Source of the DNA: Streptomyces sp. NBC_01750
GTDB taxonomy: Bacteria; Actinomycetota; Actinomycetes; Streptomycetales; Streptomycetaceae
Reading direction: 5' to 3'
Assembly: GCF_035918095.1 (NCBI RefSeq)
Contig: NZ_CP109137.1
Location: 6,140,001 to 6,204,000 of the forward strand
Length of the DNA: 64,000 nt
In this document: one piece after another, positions 1 through 8,989 of the stretch
How positions within the stretch are numbered: the stretch's first letter is position 1
Layout of the letters: each line of letters begins with the position of its first letter
Translations under genes and position numbers: made by a program
The notes under the pieces: model-generated
Told to the model about the DNA's origin: nothing
What the model saw: the letters and a program-made list of their open reading frames with translations, nothing else
Database searches by the model: none

Positions 1-78
1 CCGGGCCAGCAGTGGGACGGTTACGGCACGCACGAGACAACCATCGAAGCCAACGGCGGGAGGAACAGTGCCGGGTGA
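1..78 (+). CDS. C-terminal end of an upstream membrane protein (partial)
   Basis: Reading frame 1 is open from the window edge to a TGA at 76-78 and gives 25 residues ending in ANGGRNSAG. It overlaps the next gene by 11 bases, which implies co-transcription. From memory, this tail resembles the end of DUF6114 membrane proteins, which in Streptomyces often precede a secreted protein like the next gene. That identity is an inference from a short tail. Confidence 0.5.
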   Translation, partial: PGQQWDGYGTHETTIEANGGRNSAG

Positions 79-1354
79 TGTCACACCGCTGACCACGGCT
101 GGAGGCGACGGCACGCAGGCGAGAAGGGGGCCGCGGCACGCGGCCCCGCGCAAGCCCCTGCTGAACAAGCTCCAGATGCCGGCCGGCAAGGCGATAGCCC
201 TGGCAGCGATGCCGACTGCTGTCTTCCTGGGCATGGGGCTCACCCCCAAGCTGGCACTTGCCGAGGACAAGGACATCCCGTTCGCCCCCGGCCCGTGCGT
301 GACCCGCTCGGACGAGCCGGCGGAGTCCGAGTCGCCCAAGCCCTCGGACTCGGCGACGCCGTCCGGGACGCCGTCGGAGAAGCCCGACCCGTCCGCGAGC
401 AGTTCGGAGGGTGACAAGGACGAGCCGAAGCCGGGTACGACCCCGTCGGCCTCCGAGTCGAAGCCTGCGGACGCAACTGCGCCGCTGACGAACCCGACTC
501 CGGCGCCCAGCGAGACGCAGACCAAGAACCCGCTTGACCCGCTGGGTGTGGGCGACGCGCTCAAGGACCTGCTCGACGGCCCCGACAAGGAGCCGACGGC
601 TACCGCGACACCGAGCGCGACACCGAGCGCGTCGGCGAGCAGCAAGCCTGCCGACGAGCCCACGGCGAAGCCGTCCAGCACGCCGTCCTCGAAGCCGTCC
701 ACGAACCCCGTCGAGAAGGTGGGCGAGACGGCGGACAAGGCCAAGGACGCGATCAAGGACGCGGCCGACAAGGCCGGGGCGACGACCGAGGAGCTGGACG
801 ACGCGGTCAAGGGCCTCGACCCCAAGAAGGACGAGGACATCCCGGACGGCGCCAAGCCGCGCTTCCCGTGTCCGACGTCGGACCCGAAGGCCCTCGCCGC
901 CGCGGACCTGGAGCAGGGCATCCCGCTGCTCCCGGACGACCCGTGGATTCTGCAGAGCTCGATGCTCACCCTCAAGGGCCTTGACTACAAGGGCATCGTC
1001 GAGGTCAAGACGGGCAGCGGCAAGGTCAAGAAGGTGCTGAAGTTCACGGCTTCGGGCGTCGACATCAAGGACCTCCACCAGCTGGTGGTCGGCCCGAACG
1101 GCACCACCGCGCACGTCGAGGCGGACAAGGGCTCCACGTCGACGATCACCAACGGCACCGTGACGATGTACACGGAGGAGCTGAAGGGCAACCTCTTCGG
1201 CCTCATCCCGATCACGTTCAGTCCCGAGACACCTCCGCCGCTGAATGTTCCGTTCGCCTTCTTCACCAACGTGAAGGTGACGCAGGCCGGTCAGTTCGGC
1301 GGGACGCTGAAGGTTCCCGGCCTGCACAACTACTTCACCGGTGGCAAGAGCTAA
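68..1354 (+). CDS. Secreted or membrane-anchored Pro/Ser/Thr-rich surface protein
   Basis: The 428-residue product has one hydrophobic segment near residues 42-65 (signal peptide or anchor, ending LALA). A long low-complexity Ser/Pro/Thr/Glu/Lys stretch (about 75-215) follows, then a short Lys/Asp-rich helix-like part. A folded C-terminal domain (about 275-428) is rich in beta-type sequence and starts at a Cys-Pro (FPCP). The GTG start is supported by GGAGG at 59-63. The gene overlaps the preceding partial gene, and a perfect hairpin follows its stop. The low-complexity part looks like a cell-wall-spanning linker, so a role at the cell surface is inferred. I do not recognise a catalytic domain, and the function is unknown. 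Confidence 0.75.
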   Translation: MPGDVTPLTTAGGDGTQARRGPRHAAPRKPLLNKLQMPAGKAIALAAMPTAVFLGMGLTPKLALAEDKDIPFAPGPCVTRSDEPAESESPKPSDSATPSGTPSEKPDPSASSSEGDKDEPKPGTTPSASESKPADATAPLTNPTPAPSETQTKNPLDPLGVGDALKDLLDGPDKEPTATATPSATPSASASSKPADEPTAKPSSTPSSKPSTNPVEKVGETADKAKDAIKDAADKAGATTEELDDAVKGLDPKKDEDIPDGAKPRFPCPTSDPKALAAADLEQGIPLLPDDPWILQSSMLTLKGLDYKGIVEVKTGSGKVKKVLKFTASGVDIKDLHQLVVGPNGTTAHVEADKGSTSTITNGTVTMYTEELKGNLFGLIPITFSPETPPPLNVPFAFFTNVKVTQAGQFGGTLKVPGLHNYFTGGKS

Positions 1355-1377
1355 GACCTTCCGGGAGCCGCACAAGG

Positions 1378-1414
1378 CTGTGGGCCGCACCCCTTTCTGG
1401 GGTGCGGCCCACAG
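1378..1414 (+). terminator. Strong hairpin terminator after the surface-protein gene
   Basis: A perfect 16-bp inverted repeat (1378-1393 and 1399-1414) has a 5-base TTTCT loop. It lies 24 bases after the stop at 1354. There is no T-tract, as is usual for Streptomyces terminators. Confidence 0.8.
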
Positions 1415-1462
1415 TCGTTGCTCCGGCGGTTCTCCGGCACCGTCACCGCCGTCGCGACCCGG

Positions 1463-1590
1463 TCATGACTCCGTGCGTGACCCCCCGGCCAGGTCCTGGG
1501 CGTCGCGGCGGAACAGGGCCGTCCACAGGAACGGCTCACCGAAGTACGGGGACTCCGCCGGTTCGTCGTGCATCCGGCGCAGCTCGACCT
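1463..1590 (-). pseudogene. Short C-terminal gene remnant downstream of pyk
   Basis: On the minus strand, 41 sense codons between an in-frame TAG just upstream of 1590 and a TGA at 1463-1465 read like a real protein tail (ELRRMHDEP, then PYFGEPFLWTALFRRD). The only internal ATG is at 1573. The pattern loosely recalls the last strand and helix of CHAT-type domains, but this is a guess. No promoter or ribosome site is evident and the pyk terminator sits directly upstream. A decayed gene end is the best reading, with a 36-residue small protein as the alternative. Confidence 0.35.
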
Positions 1591-1605
1591 ACCCCCGACA
1601 ATGCC

Positions 1606-1652
1606 CGAGGGCGGTGTCCTGGTCCTCGCAAAGGACCGGGACACCGCCCTCG
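1606..1652 (-). terminator. Terminator of pyk (pta-ackA-pyk unit)
   Basis: CGAGGGCGGTGTCC at 1606-1619 pairs with 1639-1652. An inner GGTCC/GGACC arm (1621-1625 and 1633-1637) extends the stem around a 7-base loop. It begins 24 bases past the pyk stop codon. Confidence 0.8.
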
Positions 1653-1675
1653 TCGGCCAGGGGGACTGAGCCGCG

Positions 1676-3106
1676 TCAGTCCCGCGACTCCCCGCCCAAG
1701 TGGTGCACCCGGACCATGTTCGTCGTCCCCGGCACCCCGGGAGGCGAGCCCGCCGTGATGACCACGACGTCGCCCTCGTTGCACCGCTGCAGCTTCAGCA
1801 GCTCGGCGTCCACCAGGTCGACCATCGCGTCCGTCGTCTCCACGAACGGTGCGTGGAAGGGCTCCACGCCCCAGCTCAGCGTCAGCTGGTTACGGGTGGA
1901 CTCGTCCGTCGTGAAGGCGAGGATCGGCTGCTTGGCGCGGTAGCGGGAGAGCCGGCGGGCCGTGTCGCCGGACTGGGTGAACGCGACCAGCGCCTTGCCG
2001 TCCAGGAAGTCCGCGATCTCGCAGGCCGCGCGGGCCACCGAACCGCCCTGTGTACGCGGCTTCTTGCCCGGGACCAGCGGCTGGAGGCCCTTGGAGAGCA
2101 GTTCCTCCTCCGCGGCGACGACGATCTTCGACATCGTCTTGACCGTCTCGATCGGGTACGCGCCGACCGAGGACTCGGCCGACAGCATGACCGCGTCCGC
2201 GCCGTCGAGGATGGCGTTGGCCACATCGGACGCCTCGGCGCGCGTCGGGCGGGAGTTGGTGATCATCGACTCCATCATCTGGGTCGCCACGATCACCGGC
2301 TTGGCGTTGCGGCGGCACAGCTCGATGAGGCGCTTCTGCACCATCGGGACCTTCTCGAGCGGGTACTCGACGGCCAGGTCGCCGCGCGCCACCATCACGC
2401 TGTCGAACGCCATGATGACGTCCTGCATGTTGGCGACGGCCTGAGGCTTCTCCACCTTGGCGATGACGGGGACCCGGCGGCCCTCCTCGTCCATCACCTT
2501 GTGGACGTCCTTGACGTCGCTCGCGTCCCGCACGAAGGAGAGCGCGACCAGGTCGCAGCCCAGCCGGAGGGCGAATCGGAGGTCCTCGATGTCCTTCTCG
2601 GAGAGGGCCGGGACGTTGACCGCCGCGCCGGGCAGGTTGATGCCCTTGTGGTCGGAGATCACGCCGCCCTCGACGACGATCGTCTTGACCTGCGTGCCCG
2701 TGACCTCGATGACGCGCAGCTCGACGTTGCCGTCGTTGATCAGGATGGGGTCGCCCTTGGAGACATCCCCGGGCAGGCCCTTGTAGGTGGTGCCGCAGAT
2801 CGACTTGTCGCCGGGGACATCCTCGGTGGTGATGATGAATTCGTCGCCCCGGACCAGTTCGACCGGCCCCTCGGCGAACGTTCCCAGACGGATCTTGGGA
2901 CCCTGCAGGTCGACGAGGACACCGACCGCGCGGCCGGTGTCCTCGGACGCCCGGCGCACGCGGTGGTACCGCTCCTCGTGCTCGGCGTGGGTCCCATGGC
3001 TCATGTTGAGACGGGCCACGTTCATGCCGGCCTCGATGAGCGCTTTGAGCTGCTCGTAGGAGTCGACGGCGGGGCCCAGGGTGCAAACGATTTTGGAACG
3101 GCGCAT
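1676..3106 (-). CDS. pyk: Pyruvate kinase
   Basis: Pyruvate kinase converts phosphoenolpyruvate and ADP to pyruvate and ATP in the cytosol. The 476-residue length is normal for the family. The N-terminus MRRSKIVCTLGP is the usual first barrel strand. NMSHG near residue 35 and the VDLQGPKIR stretch belong to the active site and B-domain entrance. IAKVEKP (about 220), MVARGDLAVE (about 245) and ATQMMESM (about 280) carry the catalytic Lys, the metal-binding Glu/Asp and the signature. The ATG at 3106 was chosen although the frame stays open upstream, because it gives the family N-terminus and has AGGA 8 bases ahead. It is the third gene of the leftward pta-ackA-pyk group, 88 bases after ackA, so it may also have its own promoter. 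Confidence 0.97.
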   Translation of the reverse strand: MRRSKIVCTLGPAVDSYEQLKALIEAGMNVARLNMSHGTHAEHEERYHRVRRASEDTGRAVGVLVDLQGPKIRLGTFAEGPVELVRGDEFIITTEDVPGDKSICGTTYKGLPGDVSKGDPILINDGNVELRVIEVTGTQVKTIVVEGGVISDHKGINLPGAAVNVPALSEKDIEDLRFALRLGCDLVALSFVRDASDVKDVHKVMDEEGRRVPVIAKVEKPQAVANMQDVIMAFDSVMVARGDLAVEYPLEKVPMVQKRLIELCRRNAKPVIVATQMMESMITNSRPTRAEASDVANAILDGADAVMLSAESSVGAYPIETVKTMSKIVVAAEEELLSKGLQPLVPGKKPRTQGGSVARAACEIADFLDGKALVAFTQSGDTARRLSRYRAKQPILAFTTDESTRNQLTLSWGVEPFHAPFVETTDAMVDLVDAELLKLQRCNEGDVVVITAGSPPGVPGTTNMVRVHHLGGESRD

Positions 3107-3194
3107 AAGGCGGATCCTATCGGTTTGTTTCTCTGCGGAATATTCCGTCTGGTGGAAAGTACAAATGGGCTGCCCGCCGCTCAGACGTGTGCCC

Positions 3195-4412
3195 TCAGGC
3201 GCCCCCAGGGGCGACCAGAGCGAAGGTCTGCTGGGCGATCTCCAGTTCCTCGTCCGTCGGGACCACGGCCACCGCGACCCGGGCGTGCGCCACCGAGACG
3301 ATCCGCGCCTTGTCGGAACGTACGGCATTGAGATCGAGATCCAGTGCCAGACCCAGCCCCTCCAGACCCGCGATGGCGGCCTCGCGCACCGGTGCCGCGT
3401 TCTCACCGACGCCGGCCGTGAACGCGATCGCGTCCACCCGGCCGAGAATCGCGTAGTAGGCGCCGATGTACTTCTTCAGCCGGTGAATGTAGATGTCGAA
3501 GGCGAGCCGTGCGCGCTCGTCGCCCTCGTCGATCCGGCGGCGGATCTCCCGCATGTCGTTGTCGCCGCACAGACCCACCAGTCCGCTCTTCTTGTTGAGC
3601 AGTTCGTCGATCTCGTCCGACGACATTCCGGCGACCCGCTCGAGGTGGAAGGTGACCGCGGGGTCGATGTCGCCGGAGCGCGTACCCATCACCAGGCCTT
3701 CCAAGGGGGTCAACCCCATCGAGGTGTCCACGCACCGGCCGGCCGCGACCGCCGAGGCGGAGGCTCCGTTGCCGAGGTGCAGGACGATGACGTTCACCTC
3801 GGACGGGTCCTTGCCGAGCAGGGCCGCAGTCTTGCGGGAGACATACGCGTGTGAGGTGCCGTGGAAGCCGTAGCGGCGGATCCGGTGGGCGTCGGCCGTC
3901 TCGACGTCGATCGCGTACCGGGCCGCCGACTCCGGCATCGTCGAGTGGAAGGCGGTGTCGAAGACGGCGACCTGCGGCAGGTCCGGGCGCAGGGCCTGCG
4001 CCGTACGGATCCCGGTGATGTTCGCCGGATTGTGCAGCGGGGCCACCGGAATCAGGCGCTCCACCTCGGCCAGCACCTCGTCGGTGATCAAGGTCGGTTC
4101 GGTGAACCTCAGACCGCCGTGCACCACCCGGTGGCCGATAGCCCCCAGTTCGGGAGAGTTCAGTCCGAGCCCGTCCTGCGCCAGTTCCTCGGCGACCGCC
4201 TTCAACGCCGCGCCGTGGTCGGCGATCGGGCCGGTGCGCTCGCGCTTGCCGGCACTGCCGCCGGCCAGTGGCGTGTGCACCAGACGGGACGTCACCTCGC
4301 CGATCCGCTCGACCAGGCCGACAGCCAGCCGCCCGGTGTCGCGCATGTCGAGGAGCTGGTACTTCACCGACGAGGAGCCGGAGTTGAGGACGAGAACGCG
4401 GGTGGCGGTCAT
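3195..4412 (-). CDS. ackA: Acetate kinase
   Basis: Acetate kinase interconverts acetyl phosphate plus ADP with acetate plus ATP, and here it is paired with phosphotransacetylase. The 405-residue product has the N-terminal signature VLVLNSGSSSVKYQL, the HRVVHGG motif near residue 90, the DTAFH region near 150, and HLGNGAS near 205. The ATG at 4412 overlaps the pta stop as ATGA (4409-4412), so the two genes are translationally coupled. The open frame upstream of this ATG is only a shadow of pta. Together with pta it forms the acetate overflow and assimilation node. Confidence 0.97.
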   Translation of the reverse strand: MTATRVLVLNSGSSSVKYQLLDMRDTGRLAVGLVERIGEVTSRLVHTPLAGGSAGKRERTGPIADHGAALKAVAEELAQDGLGLNSPELGAIGHRVVHGGLRFTEPTLITDEVLAEVERLIPVAPLHNPANITGIRTAQALRPDLPQVAVFDTAFHSTMPESAARYAIDVETADAHRIRRYGFHGTSHAYVSRKTAALLGKDPSEVNVIVLHLGNGASASAVAAGRCVDTSMGLTPLEGLVMGTRSGDIDPAVTFHLERVAGMSSDEIDELLNKKSGLVGLCGDNDMREIRRRIDEGDERARLAFDIYIHRLKKYIGAYYAILGRVDAIAFTAGVGENAAPVREAAIAGLEGLGLALDLDLNAVRSDKARIVSVAHARVAVAVVPTDEELEIAQQTFALVAPGGA

Positions 4413-6490
4413 GCGGGGAGCTCCTCGGCCTGGGACTGGATCGCGGTGATCGCGACCGTGTTCACGATGTCGCTGACCAGCGCACCGCGCGACAGGTCGT
4501 TCACCGGTTTGCGCAGACCCTGCAGCACCGGCCCGACCGCCACGGCGCCCGCCGAGCGCTGCACGGCCTTGTAGGTGTTGTTGCCGGTGTTGAGGTCCGG
4601 GAAGATCAGCACCGTTGCCCGGCCCGCCACCTCGGAGTCCGGCAGCTTCGTCGCCGCGACGGACGGCGCGACCGCCGCGTCGTACTGGATCGGGCCCTCG
4701 ACCCGCAGGTCGGGACGCGACTCCCGCACCAGCTTGGTCGCCTCGCGCACCTTGTCGACATCCGCGCCGGAGCCCGAAGTGCCGGTGGAGTACGAGAGCA
4801 TCGCGATCCGCGGCTCCACTCCGAACCGGGCCGCGGTCGCCGCCGCCTGGACCGCGATGTCCGCGAGCTGCTCGGCGTCCGGGTCCGGATTGACCGCGCA
4901 GTCGCCGTACACCAGCACCTTGTCGGCCAGGCACATGAAGAAGACCGAGGAGACGATCGACGCGTCGGGCTTCGTCTTGATGATCTCGAAGGCCGGGCGG
5001 ATCGTCGCGGCCGTCGAGTGCACCGAACCCGAAACCATGCCGTCGGCCAGGCCCTCCTGGACCATCAACGTGCCGAAGTAGTTCACATCCGCCACCACGT
5101 CGTACGCCAGCTCCACCGTCACGCCCTTGTGGGCGCGCAGCTGCGCATACCGCTCGGCGAAGGCCTGGCGCAGCTCGGAGGTCTGCGGGTCGGTCAGCTG
5201 GGCGGACGCGAGGTCGATGCCGAGGTCCGCGGCCTTCCTGCGGATGACCTCGGTGTCGCCGAGGAGGGTCAGATCGCAGACGTCACGGCGCAGCAGTACG
5301 TCGGCGGCGCGCAGCACCCGCTCCTCCGTGCCCTCGGGCAGCACGACACGGCGCCGGTGGGCGCGGGCCTGCTCAAGGAGATCGTGCTCGAACATCATCG
5401 GCGTGACCCGGCCGCTGCGGGCCACCGAGATCCGGGCCAGCAGGTCGGCGGTGTCGACATGGCGCTCGAAAAGGCCGAGTGCGGTCTCCGTCTTGCGTGG
5501 CGTGGAAGCGTTCAACTTGCCTTCCAGCGCGAAGAGTTCGGCCGCGGTGGGGAAACTGGTCCCGGAGACCGAGATCACCGGGGTGCCGGGCGCGAGCCGG
5601 GAGGCCAGCGTGAGGACCTCCTTGCTCGGCCGCTCGTCCAGCGTCAGCAGAACTCCCGCGATGGGCGGGGTGCCCGCGGAGTGCGCGGCGAGCGCGCCCA
5701 CCACGAGGTCCGCGCGGTCGCCGGGGGTGACCACCATGCAGCCGGGGGTCAGGGCGTTCAGCACGTTCGGCAGCATCGCACCGCCGAAGACGAAGTCCAG
5801 CGCGTCCCTGGCCAGTCCCGCCTCGTCGCCGAGCAGCACCGTCCCCGCCAGCGCGTGGGTGATCTGGGCGACCGTGGGGGCCGCGAGCGACGCATCGTCG
5901 GGGATTACGTAGCAGGGCACCGGGAGGCGGGCCGCAAGCCGCTCGGCTATGATCTCGCGCTCCTCGGGGGCGACCCGGTTGACGGCCATGGCGAGAATGT
6001 CGCAGCCCAGCACCTGGTAGGCGCGATGGGCGTTACGGGTCTCCGCCCGCACCGATTCGGCGGTCTGGCCCTTGCCGCCCACCACCGGGATCACCGAGGA
6101 ACCGAACTCATTGGCCAGGCGGGCGTTGAGCGCCAGCTCGTCGGGGAGCTGGGAGCCGGAGAAGTCCGTGCCGAGGACGAGTACGACCTCGTACTCCCGC
6201 GCCACCTGGAGGAAGCGCTCGACGAGCCGGGAAACCAGCTCGTCGGTACCCTTCTCGGCCTGCAGCGCCGCGGCCTCGTGGTAATCCATGCCGTACACCG
6301 TCGCCGGCTCCTGAGACAGCCGGTAGCGCGTTCGCAGCAGGTCGAAGAGCCGGTCGGGCCCGTCGTGCACCAGCGGCCGGAAGACCCCCACCCGGTCCAC
6401 CTGGCGGGTCAGGAGCTCCATGACTCCCAGCTCGACGACCTGGCGGCCGTCCCCGCGGTCGATCCCGGTCACGTACACGCTGCGTGTCAC
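4409..6490 (-). CDS. pta: Phosphate acetyltransferase, long form with DRTGG regulatory half
   Basis: This enzyme interconverts acetyl-CoA plus phosphate with acetyl phosphate plus CoA. At 693 residues it is the long two-part form. The N-terminal half (to about 360) is the BioD-like and DRTGG regulatory region, beginning SVYVTGIDRGDG. The C-terminal half (about 365-693) is the PTA catalytic domain, with GLADGMVSGSVH and MLSYSTGTSGSG as conserved loops. I chose the GTG at 6490 over an ATG six codons earlier because GGGAG lies 7 bases ahead of it and MTRSVYVTG is the usual N-terminus. It heads the leftward pta-ackA-pyk unit and is divergent from pfkA. Confidence 0.95.
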   Translation of the reverse strand: MTRSVYVTGIDRGDGRQVVELGVMELLTRQVDRVGVFRPLVHDGPDRLFDLLRTRYRLSQEPATVYGMDYHEAAALQAEKGTDELVSRLVERFLQVAREYEVVLVLGTDFSGSQLPDELALNARLANEFGSSVIPVVGGKGQTAESVRAETRNAHRAYQVLGCDILAMAVNRVAPEEREIIAERLAARLPVPCYVIPDDASLAAPTVAQITHALAGTVLLGDEAGLARDALDFVFGGAMLPNVLNALTPGCMVVTPGDRADLVVGALAAHSAGTPPIAGVLLTLDERPSKEVLTLASRLAPGTPVISVSGTSFPTAAELFALEGKLNASTPRKTETALGLFERHVDTADLLARISVARSGRVTPMMFEHDLLEQARAHRRRVVLPEGTEERVLRAADVLLRRDVCDLTLLGDTEVIRRKAADLGIDLASAQLTDPQTSELRQAFAERYAQLRAHKGVTVELAYDVVADVNYFGTLMVQEGLADGMVSGSVHSTAATIRPAFEIIKTKPDASIVSSVFFMCLADKVLVYGDCAVNPDPDAEQLADIAVQAAATAARFGVEPRIAMLSYSTGTSGSGADVDKVREATKLVRESRPDLRVEGPIQYDAAVAPSVAATKLPDSEVAGRATVLIFPDLNTGNNTYKAVQRSAGAVAVGPVLQGLRKPVNDLSRGALVSDIVNTVAITAIQSQAEELPA

Positions 6491-6592
6491 GCGTGCTCTC
6501 CCGTCCATGCTGTGGCGTACACATCCAGTGATTCCAGCTGAATGCGCGCCCCCGGGCGTGCAAAAGAACCGCTCGGGGGCGGCATTGCCCTC

Positions 6593-6621
6593 TTGACAAT
6601 ACCTCTGCGGGTAGGTAGGGC
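6593..6621 (+). promoter_or_regulatory. Predicted vegetative promoter of pfkA
   Basis: TTGACA at 6593-6598 is a perfect -35 hexamer. A 17-base spacer leads to TAGGGC at 6616-6621 as the -10. It lies about 150 bases upstream of pfkA in the 279-base gap shared with the divergent pta gene. This is prediction from sequence alone. Confidence 0.55.
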
Positions 6622-6769
6622 GCCCGCCGGGCGAGGGGCCGGCCCAAGGCCCGCGAGCACGGGCCGCGTGTCATCCGGCGGAGTAGGCGAGAGCGCGAGT
6701 TTCCGCAAGTCCGTGGAACAATTGAACCTGGGCTCACCTGTACCGCTGACGAGCAGGAGACACAGCACG

Positions 6770-7795
6770 ATGCGCATCGGAGTTCTCACCGCAGGCGGCG
6801 ACTGTCCCGGCCTGAACGCAGTGATCCGGTCGGTCGTGCACCGGGCCCTGACCGGGCACGGCGATGAAGTCATCGGTTTCGAGGACGGGTTCAGGGGCCT
6901 CCTCGACGGCCACTACCGCCCCCTCGACCTCAATGCGGTCAGTGGCATTCTCGTCCGCGGCGGTACGATCCTGGGCTCCACGCGCCTGGAGCGCGGCCGG
7001 CTGAGTGAAGCCGCCGAGAACGTACCGGAGTTGGCGCGGAAGTACGGCATCGACGCGCTCATCCCGATCGGCGGCGAAGGCACGCTCACCGCGTCCCGCA
7101 TGCTGTCGGACGCCGGGATGCCCGTCGTCGGCGTACCGAAGACCATCGACAACGACATCTCCTCCACCGACCGCACTTTCGGCTTCGACACCGCCGTCAT
7201 GGTCGCGACCGAGGCGATCGACCGGCTGAAGACCACTGCCGAGTCCCACCAGCGCGTCATGGTCGTCGAGGTCATGGGCCGGCACGCCGGCTGGATCGCG
7301 CTGGAGGCCGGCATGGCGGGCGGCGCGCACGGAATCTGTCTGCCGGAGCGGCCCTTCCAGGTCGAGGACCTGATGAAGATGATCGAGGAGCGCTTCTCGC
7401 GCGGCAAGAAGTTCGCGGTCATCGCCGTCGCCGAGGGCGCGCATCCGGCCCAGGGCTCGATGGAGTACGAGAGGGGCGAGATCGACCCGTTCGGTCATGA
7501 GCGCTTCAAAGGCATCGGCAACCGCCTCGCCTCGGAGCTGGAGCGCCGGCTCGGCAAGGAGGCCAGGCCGGTCATCCTCGGGCATGTGCAGCGCGGCGGT
7601 ACGCCCACCGCGTACGACCGGGTGCTCGCGACACGCTTCGGCTGGCACGCCGTGGAGGCGGTGCACCGAGGTGAGTTCGGCATGATGACGGCGCTGCGCG
7701 GCACGGACATCACCATGGTGCCGCTGGCGCAGGCGGTCACGCAGCTGAAGACCGTGCCGGAGAAGCGGATGCGCGAGGCGGAGTCGGTCTTCTGA
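6770..7795 (+). CDS. pfkA: 6-phosphofructokinase
   Basis: The enzyme phosphorylates fructose-6-phosphate at C1, the committed step of glycolysis. The 341-residue product has the PFK core: MRIGVLTAGGDCPGLN at the N-terminus, IGGEGTL near residue 102 (usually GGDGT; the Gly-Glu-Gly form is typical of actinomycete enzymes, some of which use PPi), and PKTIDNDI near 123 with the catalytic Asp. GRHAGWIAL lies near 170 and GHVQRGGTP near 270. AGGAGA at 6755-6760 precedes the ATG. Whether ATP or PPi is the donor turns on the residue after GGD/GGE and cannot be settled here; the Gly at that position favours ATP. Confidence 0.95.
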   Translation: MRIGVLTAGGDCPGLNAVIRSVVHRALTGHGDEVIGFEDGFRGLLDGHYRPLDLNAVSGILVRGGTILGSTRLERGRLSEAAENVPELARKYGIDALIPIGGEGTLTASRMLSDAGMPVVGVPKTIDNDISSTDRTFGFDTAVMVATEAIDRLKTTAESHQRVMVVEVMGRHAGWIALEAGMAGGAHGICLPERPFQVEDLMKMIEERFSRGKKFAVIAVAEGAHPAQGSMEYERGEIDPFGHERFKGIGNRLASELERRLGKEARPVILGHVQRGGTPTAYDRVLATRFGWHAVEAVHRGEFGMMTALRGTDITMVPLAQAVTQLKTVPEKRMREAESVF

Positions 7796-7847
7796 CCCTC
7801 CCTCCGGGACGCCAGGTCCCGGCTTCTGTCCTGGCTTCGGCTGCTGA

Positions 7848-7886
7848 ACGGCCTTGATCGCACCCCCCGTGTGCGATCAAGGCCGT
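7848..7886 (+). terminator. Terminator of pfkA
   Basis: A perfect 16-bp stem (7848-7863 with 7871-7886) encloses a 7-base C-rich loop, 52 bases after the pfkA stop. Confidence 0.8.
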
Positions 7887-8024
7887 TCGTGCGTCCGCCG
7901 CCGGTTTCTGCCGCGGATGGCGCAGATCACTCTTGAGTTGAATGGCGCGAATGGCAAGGCTGTTCCCTGTCCGGGACATGTCCCAGCCCTGTCCCGGCAC
8001 GTGGAGTGGAAGACGGAGGGACGG

Positions 8025-8989
8025 ATGGACTCAGCCGGGCACGGTGCTCCTGATCCCGAACAGGCGCACAGCTCCGCCGAGTTCGTGGCCCGGATGCAGG
8101 AGCTCAAGGACTGGTCGGGCTTGACCTATCGGGAGTTGACGGCCCGGGCGGAGGCGGCCGGCGACGTACTGCCGCGCTCCACCGTGGCCAATATGCTCAG
8201 CCGCAGCACGGTGCCGCGCGAGGAGCTGGTGGCGGCGTTCGTACGTGCCTGCGGCTGCGGCCCCGGAGCGACCGAGAGCTGGCTGCGGGTCCGCAAGGAG
8301 CTCACCCGGCGCGAGCGGCAGGCCGTCGAGGTTCCCGGCTTCGGCACCGGCGGACAGCCGGCCCCGGGCCGGAGGAGGCGACACCGCCCGAGCCGCCGCG
8401 CCGGTCCTGGCGCTCCCGTGCGAGGTGGCCGGCGGTTGTCGCGCTGGGTGCGGCCGCGGTGGCGGTCACCATCGCGTTCCTGCTGCCGGAGGACGACAAG
8501 CCAACGGCGGAGCGTCACACGGCGGTGGTCGCACCGGCGCGAGGACCCGTAGAGATCAGGGCCGTCCACTCCGGGCTCTGTCTGGCCGAGCGTGCCGGGC
8601 AGCGGAGCGGGCAGCTCTACCAGGTGCCGTGTGCGCCGGACACCGTCCCGCGCTTCGCCCTGAAGCCGGTCGCCGCCTGGCGGATAGAGACGGATCACCG
8701 CGACTTCGGTCTGGGCTGCACCGGTGTGGCGGAGAAGTCGACGAAGGTGGGCGCCGCGCTCGTGGACCAGGAGTGCGGCAAACGCGGACCGGCCGAGGCC
8801 TTCCGGCTGGAGGCGGTCGGCAAGCCGGTGCGCGGCTACCGGCTGAGGCCGCTGCACAGCGATCTCTGCGCCGGGGTGCAGGACGCCTCGAAGGAGCGCG
8901 GGGCGCGAATTGTGCAGCAGGTCTGCACGAAGGACGCGCGGGGGCAGCTGTTCTCGTTCGACCCCGATGCCCCGGCCAACACGCTCTAG
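8025..8989 (+). pseudogene. Frameshifted HTH regulator with membrane anchor and ricin-like C-terminus
   Basis: Two adjoining frames make one protein. Frame one (from ATG 8025, GGAGGG at 8015-8020) encodes an Xre-type HTH with FVARMQELKDWSGLTYREL and RSTVANMLSR, to about codon 115. From about 8369 the frame one base back continues through EEATPPEPPRRSW into a single membrane helix (AVVALGAAAVAVTIAFLL). It then gives an extracellular region with paired Cys blocks (CLAE..YQVPC and LCAG..QQVC) like ricin-B lectin repeats, ending at the TAG at 8987. This HTH-TM-lectin arrangement is a common Streptomyces family. A single missing base in the GC run at 8361-8371 explains the break. It could be a real mutation or a sequence error. 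Its 3' end overlaps the convergent gene by 3 bases. Confidence 0.75.

Noticed and set aside
4413..4934. N-terminal extension of ackA
   Set aside because: It lies entirely within pta in another frame; the ATGA-coupled start gives the exact acetate kinase N-terminus.
8340..8375. Programmed -1 ribosomal frameshift in the HTH-lectin gene
   Set aside because: No convincing slippery heptamer with a downstream pseudoknot was seen; a simple one-base indel is more likely.
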